20,209 bases of DNA from RYN-425 sp035542755 (GCA_035542755.1 DATKKU010000045.1:1-20209); one strand, 5' to 3'; numbered from the stretch's first letter, positions 1 through 6,691 are shown. Program-made: numbers and translations. Notes: a model not told the origin generated them from the letters alone.

Positions 1-11
1 CGAACAGGGTC

Positions 12-17
12 TATGAT
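12..17 (+). promoter_or_regulatory. -10 box of a predicted leaderless gene
   Basis: TATGAT lies 8 nt before the ATG at 26, so transcription should begin at or beside the start codon. No Shine-Dalgarno sequence is present. The -35 region falls outside the window. Confidence 0.45.
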
Positions 18-25
18 TTCAACTT

Positions 26-313
26 ATGACAGAAGCATCGGGCGAGGAAAAATTTCTACTGACGGCCACCGATTCAGTGCACTACGTTGATGGGCAGGCT
101 TACCAGCTTGATGCAGTGCTTGATACCAACATGACCGATCCGGAGATGAAAGATACAGTAGCTGCAGTTTCGGGTTGTGACCCCGAAGATGTACAAGTTA
201 TACACCCCGGCGACAAAATTAAAGACAGAGGCGCTCGTGTGGCGGTAGCCTTCTCCAGCAGCCGCTGGAAATCTTCCTGGGACCCCAAAGCCCAAAACGC
301 CGACCTTAACTAA
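26..313 (+). CDS. Unknown 95-aa soluble protein
   Basis: I do not recognise this protein. It is acidic over its first half and has no signal peptide or membrane segment. Residues around 50-65 contain a single Cys followed by an acidic stretch (SGCDPEDVQVIHPGD), and the C-terminus is basic and Trp-containing (SSRWKSSWDP). The start is chosen because a TATGAT -10 box ends 8 nt upstream, consistent with a leaderless mRNA. A strong sigma70-type promoter for the next gene follows within 50 bp, so the two are probably separate units. The coding assignment rests on the uninterrupted frame, the promoter and a codon use like that of its neighbours. Function unknown. Confidence 0.6.
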   Translation: MTEASGEEKFLLTATDSVHYVDGQAYQLDAVLDTNMTDPEMKDTVAAVSGCDPEDVQVIHPGDKIKDRGARVAVAFSSSRWKSSWDPKAQNADLN

Positions 314-328
314 GCTCCCTCGCTCGTG

Positions 329-357
329 TTGATTTAGTGCTAGATAAATTGTATAAT
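329..357 (+). promoter_or_regulatory. Sigma70-type promoter, predicted leaderless
   Basis: TTGATT (329-334) is separated by 17 bp from TATAAT (352-357). The ATG at 365 begins 7 nt after the -10 box, so the mRNA should start at the initiation codon. No ribosome binding site is visible. Confidence 0.7.
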
Positions 358-364
358 ATTGTAA

Positions 365-1609
365 ATGTCTGAGTTCAACGCTGATTGGTGGACTGCCAAC
401 GGCAGTTTAGCCCAACCTAAAAAAGAAATCGCTGATTACGTAGAGAGCGAAGGTTTTTTGGTGCCACGTCGTCTTAGCGACCTTGACGAGGTTATGTGGC
501 ATACAAACAGAGGTTACACGGTTATGGTCAGGAGCGAACACCCCGAAGAATACGCCGGGCCCAGCGGTTTGTTTGAAACGCACACTACTTACCCTACTAA
601 GGAAAGGCGAGCGGACCCCGCTAACTCTATAATTATGGACCCTTTTATATCGGAGACTGCAAAACTCAAACGTCTAAAGGACCTAGCTAGGGAAAGCTTC
701 CGAGTGACGCATTATGCCGACCTGACTAATCAGAGCCTTGATGAGTTTGTGGATAAATTAAGTTTTTCATACTGGGAAGCAATCAGGGGTACTAACCTGG
801 CGGTCGTGGCCGACGACGCTGTTGCCGGCAGGTACCACGTTTTGGTCTCTTCTATCGGCGGATTTAGTAGATATTACTATGAGGGAATGGTTGTTAACGA
901 GGGCGGCGAGACTTTGATGACTAGCGGCGAATCTAAGCTAGGGCCCGAAGCAGTTAAAAAAATAATCGGCCAGTATGAAGCAATTCGCAATCTCCCCAGA
1001 TTCAACGCCGACAACTGTCCATTAATGGAAATGCAGCTGGATAACCAAGACAGACTGTGGTTTTTGCAGTACCACCAAGTCCGCAAATTTAATGCGCCCT
1101 CTGGTCCTCTAGACCCCAGCGATTTTGATGCGGCCGAGGGTTGGCAGCAGGCCGAGTTCGCAAGGGGACAAATTGAGCCTTCCACTCTGAAAACTTCTCT
1201 TTGGTATCCGGATTACCCCGATTTATACGGTCTGCCAGGGAGTATTGTTGAGACTTTGCCTGAATCTGATGAAGCAGCAATATCAGCTCAAATAGTCGCT
1301 CCCCTAAGCGAGATTTTATCGCGTCGTCGTAAGGCATTTGTTCACCGTAACGGTTTTGGACGGCTTTATGATGATATGGCAGCTCATCACTTTGATCGCA
1401 GCAAATGGTTCAAGCCGCAAGCTTCATTAGCGTTAAACAGAGACCAGGGCGATGCTCTTATCCCCGACGAAATCGCCGAGAAGACAATGACGTCTATGAT
1501 ACGCGACGGCAGAATGGCCAGACTGGTGCTAGATTTTGCGTCGGACGGCAAGATTGGCTTTGTTCGTCTCAACCCTGACAGCCCACAACCCATAGATACA
1601 GATTTTTAA
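365..1609 (+). CDS. PEP-synthase/PPDK-like ATP-binding domain protein
   Basis: A 414-aa cytosolic protein. Two segments resemble the N-terminal ATP-grasp domain of PEP synthase, PPDK and rifampin phosphotransferase. The first is VMVRSEHPEEYAGPSGLFET (about 53-72), comparable with the family's VRSSA...ED..AG..ES nucleotide loop. The second is MEMQLDNQDRLWFLQYHQVR (about 221-240), comparable with DIEWA.D..G.L.LLQ.RP near the metal and ATP site. The phosphohistidine swivel and PEP-barrel domains of full-length family members are missing. The last ~170 residues match nothing I know. A role in nucleotide-dependent phosphoryl or ligase chemistry is inference; substrate unknown. It is preceded by a consensus promoter with a leaderless start. 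It ends 5 bp from the convergent stop of the secreted protein at 1615, with no room for a separate terminator. Confidence 0.6.
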   Translation: MSEFNADWWTANGSLAQPKKEIADYVESEGFLVPRRLSDLDEVMWHTNRGYTVMVRSEHPEEYAGPSGLFETHTTYPTKERRADPANSIIMDPFISETAKLKRLKDLARESFRVTHYADLTNQSLDEFVDKLSFSYWEAIRGTNLAVVADDAVAGRYHVLVSSIGGFSRYYYEGMVVNEGGETLMTSGESKLGPEAVKKIIGQYEAIRNLPRFNADNCPLMEMQLDNQDRLWFLQYHQVRKFNAPSGPLDPSDFDAAEGWQQAEFARGQIEPSTLKTSLWYPDYPDLYGLPGSIVETLPESDEAAISAQIVAPLSEILSRRRKAFVHRNGFGRLYDDMAAHHFDRSKWFKPQASLALNRDQGDALIPDEIAEKTMTSMIRDGRMARLVLDFASDGKIGFVRLNPDSPQPIDTDF

Positions 1610-1614
1610 CGGGT

Positions 1615-2364
1615 TTAGGAGCTAAAGGCGGCTTTTAGAGCAGTTTCGGCGGCCGAGGCGGCGGCTTTAAAGGTTGCGTCGTTGGCTGCTATGGCAGCGT
1701 CGCGAGTCTGGGCCAGAGCCTTAACCTGGGTGGCAATGTTGCTGTCGCCGGTTCGGTCGCCCGAATAGGTAGTTCTGGCGGACTTTAGAGCAGCTTGAAA
1801 AGTCGTGCGGTTGGTGGCACTGGACGGGCTGGATTGGCAACCGGCCGTGGCGGCAGCTTCGGCGGCGTTTACAGCATCAGTAAAGGTTGTTACTTGCCCG
1901 TTGGTCGTAGACTGCTTGGTGTTGACCAAACTTGTGACTCCGCTGCGGTAAGTTGCCCGGGCAGCGTCGTTGGCTGATTCTCTAGTATTGATGGCAGTGG
2001 TGATTGTTGACTCAAAAGTCGTGACTGCTGCTTTTTGAGCATCGGTAGTAGCCTTGGCTTCAAGTTTTGCAAACTGAGTTTGGCGGGCGGCGGCCCAACC
2101 AGCGCGACTGGTAGTCAAAGTCTGGTCGGCCTTGGCCCAGCGGTCGTTTAGAGTGCTGAGTCGCGAGGACTGAGCGGTATTGAGCTTGCCTGTAAGACTG
2201 GCGATGTTGGAGTTGATTGTACTAATCGTGGTTGGCAGGTTTGCGCAAAAAGGCGTTTGCCCGGCTACCGACAAGGCCGAGGCCGGGCTGGCCATCGCAA
2301 GCAGCGGCAGGCTTGCCACCAAAACCGCGAGGGGCGCAAAGAGTCTATTAGTAATTGGCTTCAT
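1615..2364 (-). CDS. Secreted Ala/Thr-rich coiled-coil protein
   Basis: A 249-aa protein with a clear Sec signal peptide: basic N-terminus, hydrophobic core 8-24, and SPASA before a likely cleavage after residue 30. The mature part is almost entirely Ala/Thr/Ser-rich helix with heptad-like repeats (for example KLEAKATTDAQKAAVTTFES, about 100-119). It has just two cysteines, C40 and C176, which could form a disulfide outside the membrane. It starts inside the 3' end of the pilin-like gene (17-bp overlap) and has a strong Shine-Dalgarno AGGAGG at normal spacing, so translation is probably coupled. A surface, pilus-associated or adhesion-related role is inferred only from this context. No enzymatic domain is visible. 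Confidence 0.75.
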   Translation of the reverse strand: MKPITNRLFAPLAVLVASLPLLAMASPASALSVAGQTPFCANLPTTISTINSNIASLTGKLNTAQSSRLSTLNDRWAKADQTLTTSRAGWAAARQTQFAKLEAKATTDAQKAAVTTFESTITTAINTRESANDAARATYRSGVTSLVNTKQSTTNGQVTTFTDAVNAAEAAATAGCQSSPSSATNRTTFQAALKSARTTYSGDRTGDSNIATQVKALAQTRDAAIAANDATFKAAASAAETALKAAFSS

Positions 2365-2686
2365 TGTAGGCTCCTCCTAAATTACTGGCGGCGGTGTTGG
2401 CGCTTTGGGCGATAGAAGCATCGGCACTGGTATTTTGGCCGTAAGCGTTGGCCTCGCCGGTGCTTTGCTGCGAGAGTATGCTGTCAACTGATTGCAGGTT
2501 GGAATTTATGGGGCTGCTGGAACCGCTGCTGGCAGTGCTGGCGCCAGGACTCTGCGAAGACTGTACTGCAGGCGTCGTCTTATGGCTGTTGTGATACATC
2601 ATCACGCCTGCGCCGCCAATAACACCCACGACTACCAATATTAATAGGGCTTCAATCACCGAAAACCCTTTACTTGCTCTGCTCAT
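2348..2686 (-). CDS. Type IV pilin-like protein (prepilin N-terminus)
   Basis: A 112-aa protein with a class III signal: MSRASKG followed by FSVIE and a hydrophobic helix (about 13-31, ALLILVVVGVIGGAGVMMY). The Gly at 7, Phe at +1 and Glu at +5 match the prepilin peptidase site of type IV pilins and pseudopilins. After the helix comes a Ser/Gln/Thr-rich low-complexity region with no C-terminal Cys pair, so this looks like a minor pilin or pseudopilin rather than a typical major one. A Shine-Dalgarno AGAAGG lies 6 nt before the ATG, and a TATAAT sits about 30 nt further upstream. It is the first gene of a two-gene unit with the secreted coiled-coil protein. Confidence 0.75.
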   Translation of the reverse strand: MSRASKGFSVIEALLILVVVGVIGGAGVMMYHNSHKTTPAVQSSQSPGASTASSGSSSPINSNLQSVDSILSQQSTGEANAYGQNTSADASIAQSANTAASNLGGAYNEANY

Positions 2687-2723
2687 AAATAACCTTCTTT
2701 CGTTACGCTTATGCCTAAAAGCT

Positions 2724-2753
2724 ATTATATCTCACGATAATTTATAGTTTCAT
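2724..2753 (-). promoter_or_regulatory. Promoter of the pilin-like operon
   Basis: On the minus strand TATAAT occupies 2729-2724, with a weak -35-like ATGAAA about 18 bp upstream (2753-2748). The predicted leader is about 30 nt and contains the AGAAGG ribosome binding site. Confidence 0.5.
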
Positions 2754-2809
2754 AACCTGAAGATAAGCTTAAATTAAAACGAAGCTTCAATCGTAGAACT
2801 TAGCTACCA

Positions 2810-3268
2810 CTAATTAGTCGTTGCGCCGGAACCGCCACCAAATCCACCACCGCCAAAACTGGGGTTAAGCAGAATCCTAGAAGCAACAGAAGAATCAGTG
2901 CTGCTTGGCATGACTAGCACGGTGCTGCCGGTGGTTATATCGCTAACCGAGCCAGTTGAGCCGTTATTGCTGACGGTTGTAGAAGAATTGATGGTATAGG
3001 TCTTGGGTGTGTTGGTTCGGCTGTCGCTCACCGTAATACTTGTGGAGCTTACGGCGCTAACAGTGCCAATAGAGCCCAGCCGGCCAAACCTCCTGCCGCC
3101 GGCGGCTTGCCCACCGGCCGCACCAAACGCGCTGCCGGGACTGGCTGCGATGGCTTTAGGGGTGGACGAATGACCAATGTAGTAGCCTAGCGCGCCAAAA
3201 GCCACGGCACTTATAAGCACCGCCAGAAGAAGCTGAGTTAGGTTAGATTTGGGGCTGGTATCGTTCAT
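2810..3268 (-). CDS. Membrane-anchored DUF5666-like beta domain protein
   Basis: A 152-aa protein with a short cytoplasmic N-terminus and one membrane helix (about 11-30). An extracytoplasmic part follows, beginning with a Gly/Ala-rich linker and GGRRFGRLG. Residues about 65-137 form a small beta-rich unit (GTVSAVSSTSITV, then TYTINSSTTV, then GSTVLVMPSS). This pattern of a short strand with T-I-T-V, TYTI and a D-I-T-x-G-x-x-V segment fits DUF5666/OB-like modules that are common in exported Patescibacteria proteins. A Gly-rich tail (GGGGFGGGSG) ends it. No catalytic residues are recognisable. The domain name is family knowledge; the surface location is inferred from the helix. No clear Shine-Dalgarno or convincing -10 box was found. 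Confidence 0.65.
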   Translation of the reverse strand: MNDTSPKSNLTQLLLAVLISAVAFGALGYYIGHSSTPKAIAASPGSAFGAAGGQAAGGRRFGRLGSIGTVSAVSSTSITVSDSRTNTPKTYTINSSTTVSNNGSTGSVSDITTGSTVLVMPSSTDSSVASRILLNPSFGGGGFGGGSGATTN

Positions 3269-3330
3269 TTAGCCATAAGTTAACAGCCTCAAGCTTAGAA
3301 GAACCTTAGAGCTGGGCCCCCCTGCTCCTC

Positions 3331-4782
3331 TTAGGCAGATTCTAGCTTCAAATCATCCTCGGTCTTAAAGTGCCGCGGCGCGGCAAAACTTAGGGCCGCG
3401 GCCAGCACGAACAGACCGATAATTAGGATAAGCCCATATATAAAGGCACTGGTATAAGCATGCTGAGTGCTGCCACCAGCTACAACCAAACGGTTGAAGA
3501 ATATTGTGCCAATCAGCGCCACACCAATGGCACCGCCCAGTTGAGCGGTAATCTCGGTCAAGCCGCTGGCCGAGCCGGCGTGGGCCGTGTCAACATCTTG
3601 CAAAGTCACTACAAATAACGGCCCCAGCACTAGACCTAAGCCCACGCCGGCCACAAATAGCCCTGGTGCCAATTGCCAGCCGGCTAGGCTGGCGCCGTAG
3701 TGCCAAAAAGTCCAGGCCACAACCAGGTAACCTAAAATTGCTCCGGCGCAGCCAAGAATCAAAACGTAGCGCCCCAAAAGCTTTATCAACCGGTTTAGTA
3801 GCACGGTCATGCTCAAGATTAGCCCGGCAATGATGGGCAGAGTGGTCAACGCCGCCCGCAGCGCGCTAAAGCCAAAGCCCAGCTGAAGAGTTAGAGTGGA
3901 TATTAATATGACGCCGGCCATGGCAATCTCGGATAGGATATTTATGGACCAGCCGCTGGCAAAAGACCGAATTTTAAACAGCTCCGGCACTATGAGAGTA
4001 GAAAGTCCACGGCGTTCCCGCCGCAATTCGTACCAGGTAAAGAGTACAAACAGTGGCACGGAGGCCAGCATCATCAGGTATATCCAGTGCGGCCAGCCAA
4101 GCTCCCGGCCTTCAATAAGCGGGTAAACTAAAAAGCCCAGGGCTAAGGTTACAAGCAGGGTTCCCGGCAGGTCCACTTTTAGCGGATGCGAGGATTTATC
4201 GCTGGGCAGAAGCTTGGGGCTAACCGCCAAAACAGCTAGTCCAATTGGGATATTAATTAAAAAGATTGGTCGCCAAGACAGTCCCCACCAGTTGCCAGCG
4301 ATTATTAGACCGCCCACTATTGGTCCTAGTGCCGCCGCCATGCCGCCAATGGCACCAAATGTCCCTAAAAGCCTGGCGCGCTCCTCCGGCTTATAGATTA
4401 TCTGGAAAAACGAAGTAACTTGCGGCACCATCAAGGCGGCCATTGCTCCCTGCAGCAGTCGTGTGACAATCAGCCAACGGGCGGTTGGTGCCAAGCCGCT
4501 GGCCAGCGACAAAAGAGTAAAGCCGGCCACGCCAATCATAAATATTTTTTTGTAACCGTAAATATCGCCTAGCCGCCCGGCGGTAATTAGAAGCAGAGCA
4601 AAGCTTAGAGAGTAACCGGCTATTATCCACTGGATATCAGAGGCGCTGGCGTGCAGATTTTCATGAATCGCCGGAATGGCGATGTTAACCACGGTGCTAT
4701 CCAGCAAATCCATAATGCTGGCCAAAAATAGAACTGATACCGCAACAGTCCGCGCCTTCCCGGTTATTTTTGCCTTAACCAT
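3331..4782 (-). CDS. MFS multidrug exporter, DHA2/EmrB-QacA type
   Basis: A 483-aa inner-membrane protein with about 14 hydrophobic helices, the usual size for DHA2 proton-coupled drug exporters. Motif D1 is visible in helix 1 (MDLLDSTVVNIAIPAI, 24-39), motif A in the loop after helix 2 (GRLGDIYGYKK, 69-79), and the antiporter motif C as GGMAAALGPIVGG in helix 5. It probably expels hydrophobic compounds or metabolites in exchange for protons; substrate unknown. Two ATGs stand in tandem (4785 and 4782). The second is chosen because an extended -10 box (TGCTATGAT) ends 6 nt before it, the spacing seen at other leaderless genes here, whereas the first would fall before the expected transcription start. 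A downstream LFKIRSF motif and a short polar C-terminus fit the family. Confidence 0.88.
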   Translation of the reverse strand: MVKAKITGKARTVAVSVLFLASIMDLLDSTVVNIAIPAIHENLHASASDIQWIIAGYSLSFALLLITAGRLGDIYGYKKIFMIGVAGFTLLSLASGLAPTARWLIVTRLLQGAMAALMVPQVTSFFQIIYKPEERARLLGTFGAIGGMAAALGPIVGGLIIAGNWWGLSWRPIFLINIPIGLAVLAVSPKLLPSDKSSHPLKVDLPGTLLVTLALGFLVYPLIEGRELGWPHWIYLMMLASVPLFVLFTWYELRRERRGLSTLIVPELFKIRSFASGWSINILSEIAMAGVILISTLTLQLGFGFSALRAALTTLPIIAGLILSMTVLLNRLIKLLGRYVLILGCAGAILGYLVVAWTFWHYGASLAGWQLAPGLFVAGVGLGLVLGPLFVVTLQDVDTAHAGSASGLTEITAQLGGAIGVALIGTIFFNRLVVAGGSTQHAYTSAFIYGLILIIGLFVLAAALSFAAPRHFKTEDDLKLESA

Positions 4783-4788
4783 CATTCA

Positions 4789-4797
4789 ATCATAGCA
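4789..4797 (-). promoter_or_regulatory. Extended -10 promoter of the MFS gene
   Basis: Minus-strand TGCTATGAT, an extended -10 element without an obvious -35. It ends 3 nt before the first ATG and 6 nt before the second, which favours the second as a leaderless start. Confidence 0.55.
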
Positions 4798-4853
4798 TTT
4801 GACTGACGGAGGTCCGGGCTTAAATTCTCAGACCCAAGATCTTCCGGCTTTGA

Positions 4854-4859
4854 TAAAAT
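4854..4859 (+). promoter_or_regulatory. -10 box, predicted leaderless
   Basis: TAAAAT, within TGATAAAATT, ends 7 nt before the ATG at 4867. There is no Shine-Dalgarno sequence. Confidence 0.45.
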
Positions 4860-4866
4860 TAAATAG

Positions 4867-5139
4867 ATGCAAAAGCTCAACAATAAGTTCACAGGCAAGT
4901 TAGAGAAAAGCCCCAATAAGGGCGGCTGGACATATGTTGTTTGGCCTGATGCTGCGAAGGTCTTTGGTACGCACGGCGCAGTAAAAGTCCGTGGCAAAGT
5001 GGATGGCCAACCCTTTCAAAGCTCATTCATGGCAATGGGAGACGGTGTGCAGATGTTGCCAATCAAATCTGACATCCGTAAAGCTATCGGCAAAGAAGCT
5101 GGTGACATGGTAACGGTTCTTCTGCAAGAGCGCCTCTAA
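4867..5139 (+). CDS. DUF1905 domain protein
   Basis: A 90-aa protein that fits the DUF1905 pattern along its whole length. It has an N-terminal FTGKLEKSPNKGGWTYVVWP strand pair, a central basic VKVRGKVDGQPFQSSFMAMGDG segment and a C-terminal IRKAIGKEAGDMVTVLL segment. These match the family's hallmarks (F.G.L...GGW.YV..P, V.G.vdG..f.ss..p.GdG, R.aiGk..GD.V.V.L). DUF1905 is a small beta-barrel-like domain often found alone or fused to YdeI/OmpD-associated domains; its molecular role is not established. It has its own leaderless-type promoter and lies upstream of another small DUF gene. Confidence 0.85.
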   Translation: MQKLNNKFTGKLEKSPNKGGWTYVVWPDAAKVFGTHGAVKVRGKVDGQPFQSSFMAMGDGVQMLPIKSDIRKAIGKEAGDMVTVLLQERL

Positions 5140-5164
5140 AACCAGGGCCTAGCTTGCTTGAGGG

Positions 5165-5170
5165 TATAAT
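5165..5170 (+). promoter_or_regulatory. Consensus -10 box, predicted leaderless
   Basis: TATAAT ends 6 nt before the ATG at 5177. No -35 hexamer at 16-18 bp and no Shine-Dalgarno sequence. Confidence 0.55.
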
Positions 5171-5176
5171 TCTGTT

Positions 5177-5377
5177 ATGAGCTCTGATTCTAAGAATAAG
5201 CAGCCCAGGGTGGGTAAATTTTGGGGCATGCCATACGATTGGCGTCGGCCCACCAAAGCCAGGTTTCGCTCGCGGCTTTGGAATCCAAATGACCCGCGCT
5301 GGTTAACACCGCGAGCTTTTGGCTGGGGTTACGACCTAAATTTTTATCACCTTTTTCACCCAAGAAAAGTCAGGTGA
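5177..5377 (+). CDS. Small basic DUF5808-like protein
   Basis: A 66-aa basic protein. Its C-terminal half, WNPNDPRWLTPRAFGWGYDL followed by NFYHLF, resembles the DUF5808 motif (NpdDPRlfVPkrfGwGwtlNf), which in other bacteria is a short module of unknown function. The N-terminal half is Lys/Arg-rich with Trp residues (GKFWGMPYDWRRPTKARFRS). It is too short for an enzyme; nucleic-acid or protein binding would be a guess. The leaderless-type -10 box supports this start. Its last 8 bp overlap the 3' end of the convergent gene at 5370. Confidence 0.65.
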   Translation: MSSDSKNKQPRVGKFWGMPYDWRRPTKARFRSRLWNPNDPRWLTPRAFGWGYDLNFYHLFHPRKVR

Positions 5378-6002
5378 TTTCTTTAAAGTATTCGCTGGTA
5401 GCTTGTATGCCCAGGACAGTCGCTACGGCGGCTAGAGCGTAGCCGGCGGCCTCTAAATCGGATGCCAGTTTGTCTTTGTCGCTTTCACGCGCCAGGGCAG
5501 AAGTAGCAAAGGCGCCCATAGTAACCCATTGGGCGAAGGTGGCATGTTTTCCGGCTTTTGAGGAGTGAACTTCCCGGTTTTTTAATTTTGCTAAAGCTAT
5601 CAAAAGAACGTTGGCCCCATTTTGCAGGCCGAAAGATAAGGCTACAGACCGTGGAACAACCTCGCCCTCGGCCAAGGCCGGGAGGGCTACAGCCATTTCA
5701 ACTTTATCAACGGCTACGTCAATCGCCTCGCCTATCGGCCCTTTGGTGCCGGTAGCGTGGGCTACCATTCCATCGCCCAAGTCTAAAAGCCTGCCGGCAA
5801 CTGCATTCCCAATGCCGGACTTTGTACGGCCCTGCCCTATATCCCTAAGGCCCTTTAGGGTCAGTGCGGCCCCGGCGGCACTGACCACATTACCGGGGGT
5901 GACAATGCCATTAGTCCGGGCGGCAATTCGCTGCCAGGCATTTTGTTCGCCCGGCGGAGTTAGCTCCCAGTCTGGTGCTTTGTTATAGCGGTGCAGATTC
6001 AT
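5370..6002 (-). CDS. CDP-alcohol phosphatidyltransferase-family membrane protein
   Basis: A 210-aa protein with several hydrophobic segments (about 38-50, 101-111, 121-139, 153-167, 185-200). It carries the CDP-alcohol phosphatidyltransferase signature DG-x2-AR-x8-G-x3-D-x3-D almost exactly: D77-G78, A81-H82, G91, D95, D99, with D74 also in place. The conserved Arg after Ala is replaced by His82. The family joins a CDP-linked lipid or alcohol to an acceptor at the membrane using the Asp residues and metal ions; the substrate cannot be read here. The soluble N-terminus (DWELTPPGEQNAWQRIAART) fits a family member. The start is supported by an extended -10 box (TGTTAAAGT) 7 nt upstream. It overlaps the convergent DUF5808-like gene by 8 bp. 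Confidence 0.7.
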   Translation of the reverse strand: MNLHRYNKAPDWELTPPGEQNAWQRIAARTNGIVTPGNVVSAAGAALTLKGLRDIGQGRTKSGIGNAVAGRLLDLGDGMVAHATGTKGPIGEAIDVAVDKVEMAVALPALAEGEVVPRSVALSFGLQNGANVLLIALAKLKNREVHSSKAGKHATFAQWVTMGAFATSALARESDKDKLASDLEAAGYALAAVATVLGIQATSEYFKEIT

Positions 6003-6009
6003 TTACGGT

Positions 6010-6018
6010 ACTTTAACA
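6010..6018 (-). promoter_or_regulatory. Possible extended -10, leaderless
   Basis: Minus-strand TGTTAAAGT (TGn plus TAAAGT) ends 7 nt before the ATG at 6002. The hexamer is only a partial consensus match. Confidence 0.35.
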
Positions 6019-6041
6019 TAAATCCAGCACATATCAATTAG

Positions 6042-6132
6042 TTGCTATTTATATAGTATTATTATAAAATACTGCTCAAGATTTCGGCATCAGAGCCGAG
6101 GTTTGGCTCTTTCCCCGACCTGAAAAGGGAGG
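6042..6132 (+). promoter_or_regulatory. Promoter and structured leader of the GC-rich island
   Basis: An AT-rich stretch holds a -10-like TATAAAAT (6063-6070) and a weak TTGCTA (6042-6047). The following leader can form two mutually exclusive stems. TCGGC (6084-6088) pairs with GCCGA (6095-6099), or AGAGCC (6092-6097) pairs with GGCTCT (6105-6110). A further CCCC (6113-6116) could pair with the GGGA/GGG of the Shine-Dalgarno AGGGAGG (6126-6132). The competing stems look like an attenuator or translational switch; this is inference. Confidence 0.35.
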
Positions 6133-6138
6133 ATGACG

Positions 6139-6393
6139 GTGTTTAAGCGCATCAGAACCAAGATGGACCCCAACCTTTCGCCCTGCCACCAGGCCGAGAT
6201 TTGGGGCAGCCTTGGCGACGGGGTGTTCATCGGCAGCTGCAGCGAGTGCTTCAAGGACGTCAAGCGCCTCAACCCGCGCACAGGTGTTGAGGAGTGGCTG
6301 GACGGAGAGTCGCCGTGGTCGGCCAAGAATCTCCGGCCGGTTCATTCCAAGCGTTTCAGCTGGTTGCGACGTTTCGCGCCCGCCTTCGCCTAG
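6139..6393 (+). CDS. Small CxxC protein, putative metal-binding, unknown
   Basis: An 84-aa protein. An ATG at 6133 directly abuts the Shine-Dalgarno AGGGAGG and could not be used efficiently; the GTG at 6139 stands 6 nt after it and is chosen. Cys16-His17 and Cys34-x2-Cys37 could form a small zinc site. Between and after them is a highly patterned segment (EIWGSLGDGVFIGSCSEC, then RLNPRTGVEEWLDGESPW, about 43-60). The C-terminus is basic. I have a weak, unverified impression of similar small proteins in Parcubacteria genomes. GC content and GC-ending codons are well above those of neighbouring genes, suggesting transfer. Function unknown. Confidence 0.65.
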   Translation: MFKRIRTKMDPNLSPCHQAEIWGSLGDGVFIGSCSECFKDVKRLNPRTGVEEWLDGESPWSAKNLRPVHSKRFSWLRRFAPAFA

Positions 6394-6428
6394 CGCAAAG
6401 CCCGCCCCCCGGAATAAGGAGACAAGCA

Positions 6429-6620
6429 GTGAAAAGACTTGCCTGGTTTGGCCTAGGTGCCTTTGCGGCAACGGCTATGTGGCTGTACGAGTTTCGGCTG
6501 TTCGCTCGCTCTCGCATGGTCAGCGCCACCGCCGAGGTACTGGAGAAAGAGGGCTACGAAATTCGCCCCAAGCCGGGGCACCCCCCTTCTCCCATCGTGG
6601 AAGCTCAGCTACGGTCGTAG
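6429..6620 (+). CDS. Small single-helix membrane protein, unknown
   Basis: A 63-aa protein starting with GTG, placed there by the strong Shine-Dalgarno AAGGAG (6416-6421) 7 nt upstream. A single hydrophobic helix spans about residues 5-21 (AWFGLGAFAATAMWLY), followed by a basic, then mixed-charge tail (EVLEKEGYEIRPKPGHPPSP). The longer frame extending upstream has no ribosome binding site. It is the second gene of the GC-rich island and is followed at once by two strong hairpins. No family recognised. Confidence 0.6.
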   Translation: MKRLAWFGLGAFAATAMWLYEFRLFARSRMVSATAEVLEKEGYEIRPKPGHPPSPIVEAQLRS

Positions 6621-6633
6621 CCAGTCTTCCAAA

Positions 6634-6662
6634 CGGGCGAGAGCACCGATGGCTCTCGCCCG
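6634..6662 (+). terminator. 11-bp perfect hairpin before the terminator
   Basis: Left arm 6634-6644 (CGGGCGAGAGC) pairs perfectly with 6652-6662 around a 7-nt loop. There is no T-run of its own; the second hairpin follows 1 nt later. It may act as an RNA 3'-end stabiliser or pause element. Confidence 0.6.
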
Positions 6663-6663
6663 C

Positions 6664-6691
6664 CGCGCCGCGACGAACCGCGGCGCGTTTT
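6664..6691 (+). terminator. Rho-independent terminator of the GC-rich island
   Basis: CGCGCCGCG (6664-6672) and CGCGGCGCG (6679-6687) form a 9-bp all-GC stem with a 6-nt loop. TTTTAATTTATT follows. Confidence 0.85.

Noticed and set aside
6076..6471. Long minus-strand open frame across the GC-rich island
   Set aside because: It overlaps two plus-strand genes that have good ribosome sites and a matching terminator; GC-rich DNA gives long antisense frames by chance, and no promoter or recognisable motif supports it.
6634..6691. CRISPR or repeat array suggested by the two adjacent palindromes
   Set aside because: The two hairpins have different sequences, only one copy of each exists, and the second ends in a T-run, so they are terminator-type elements.
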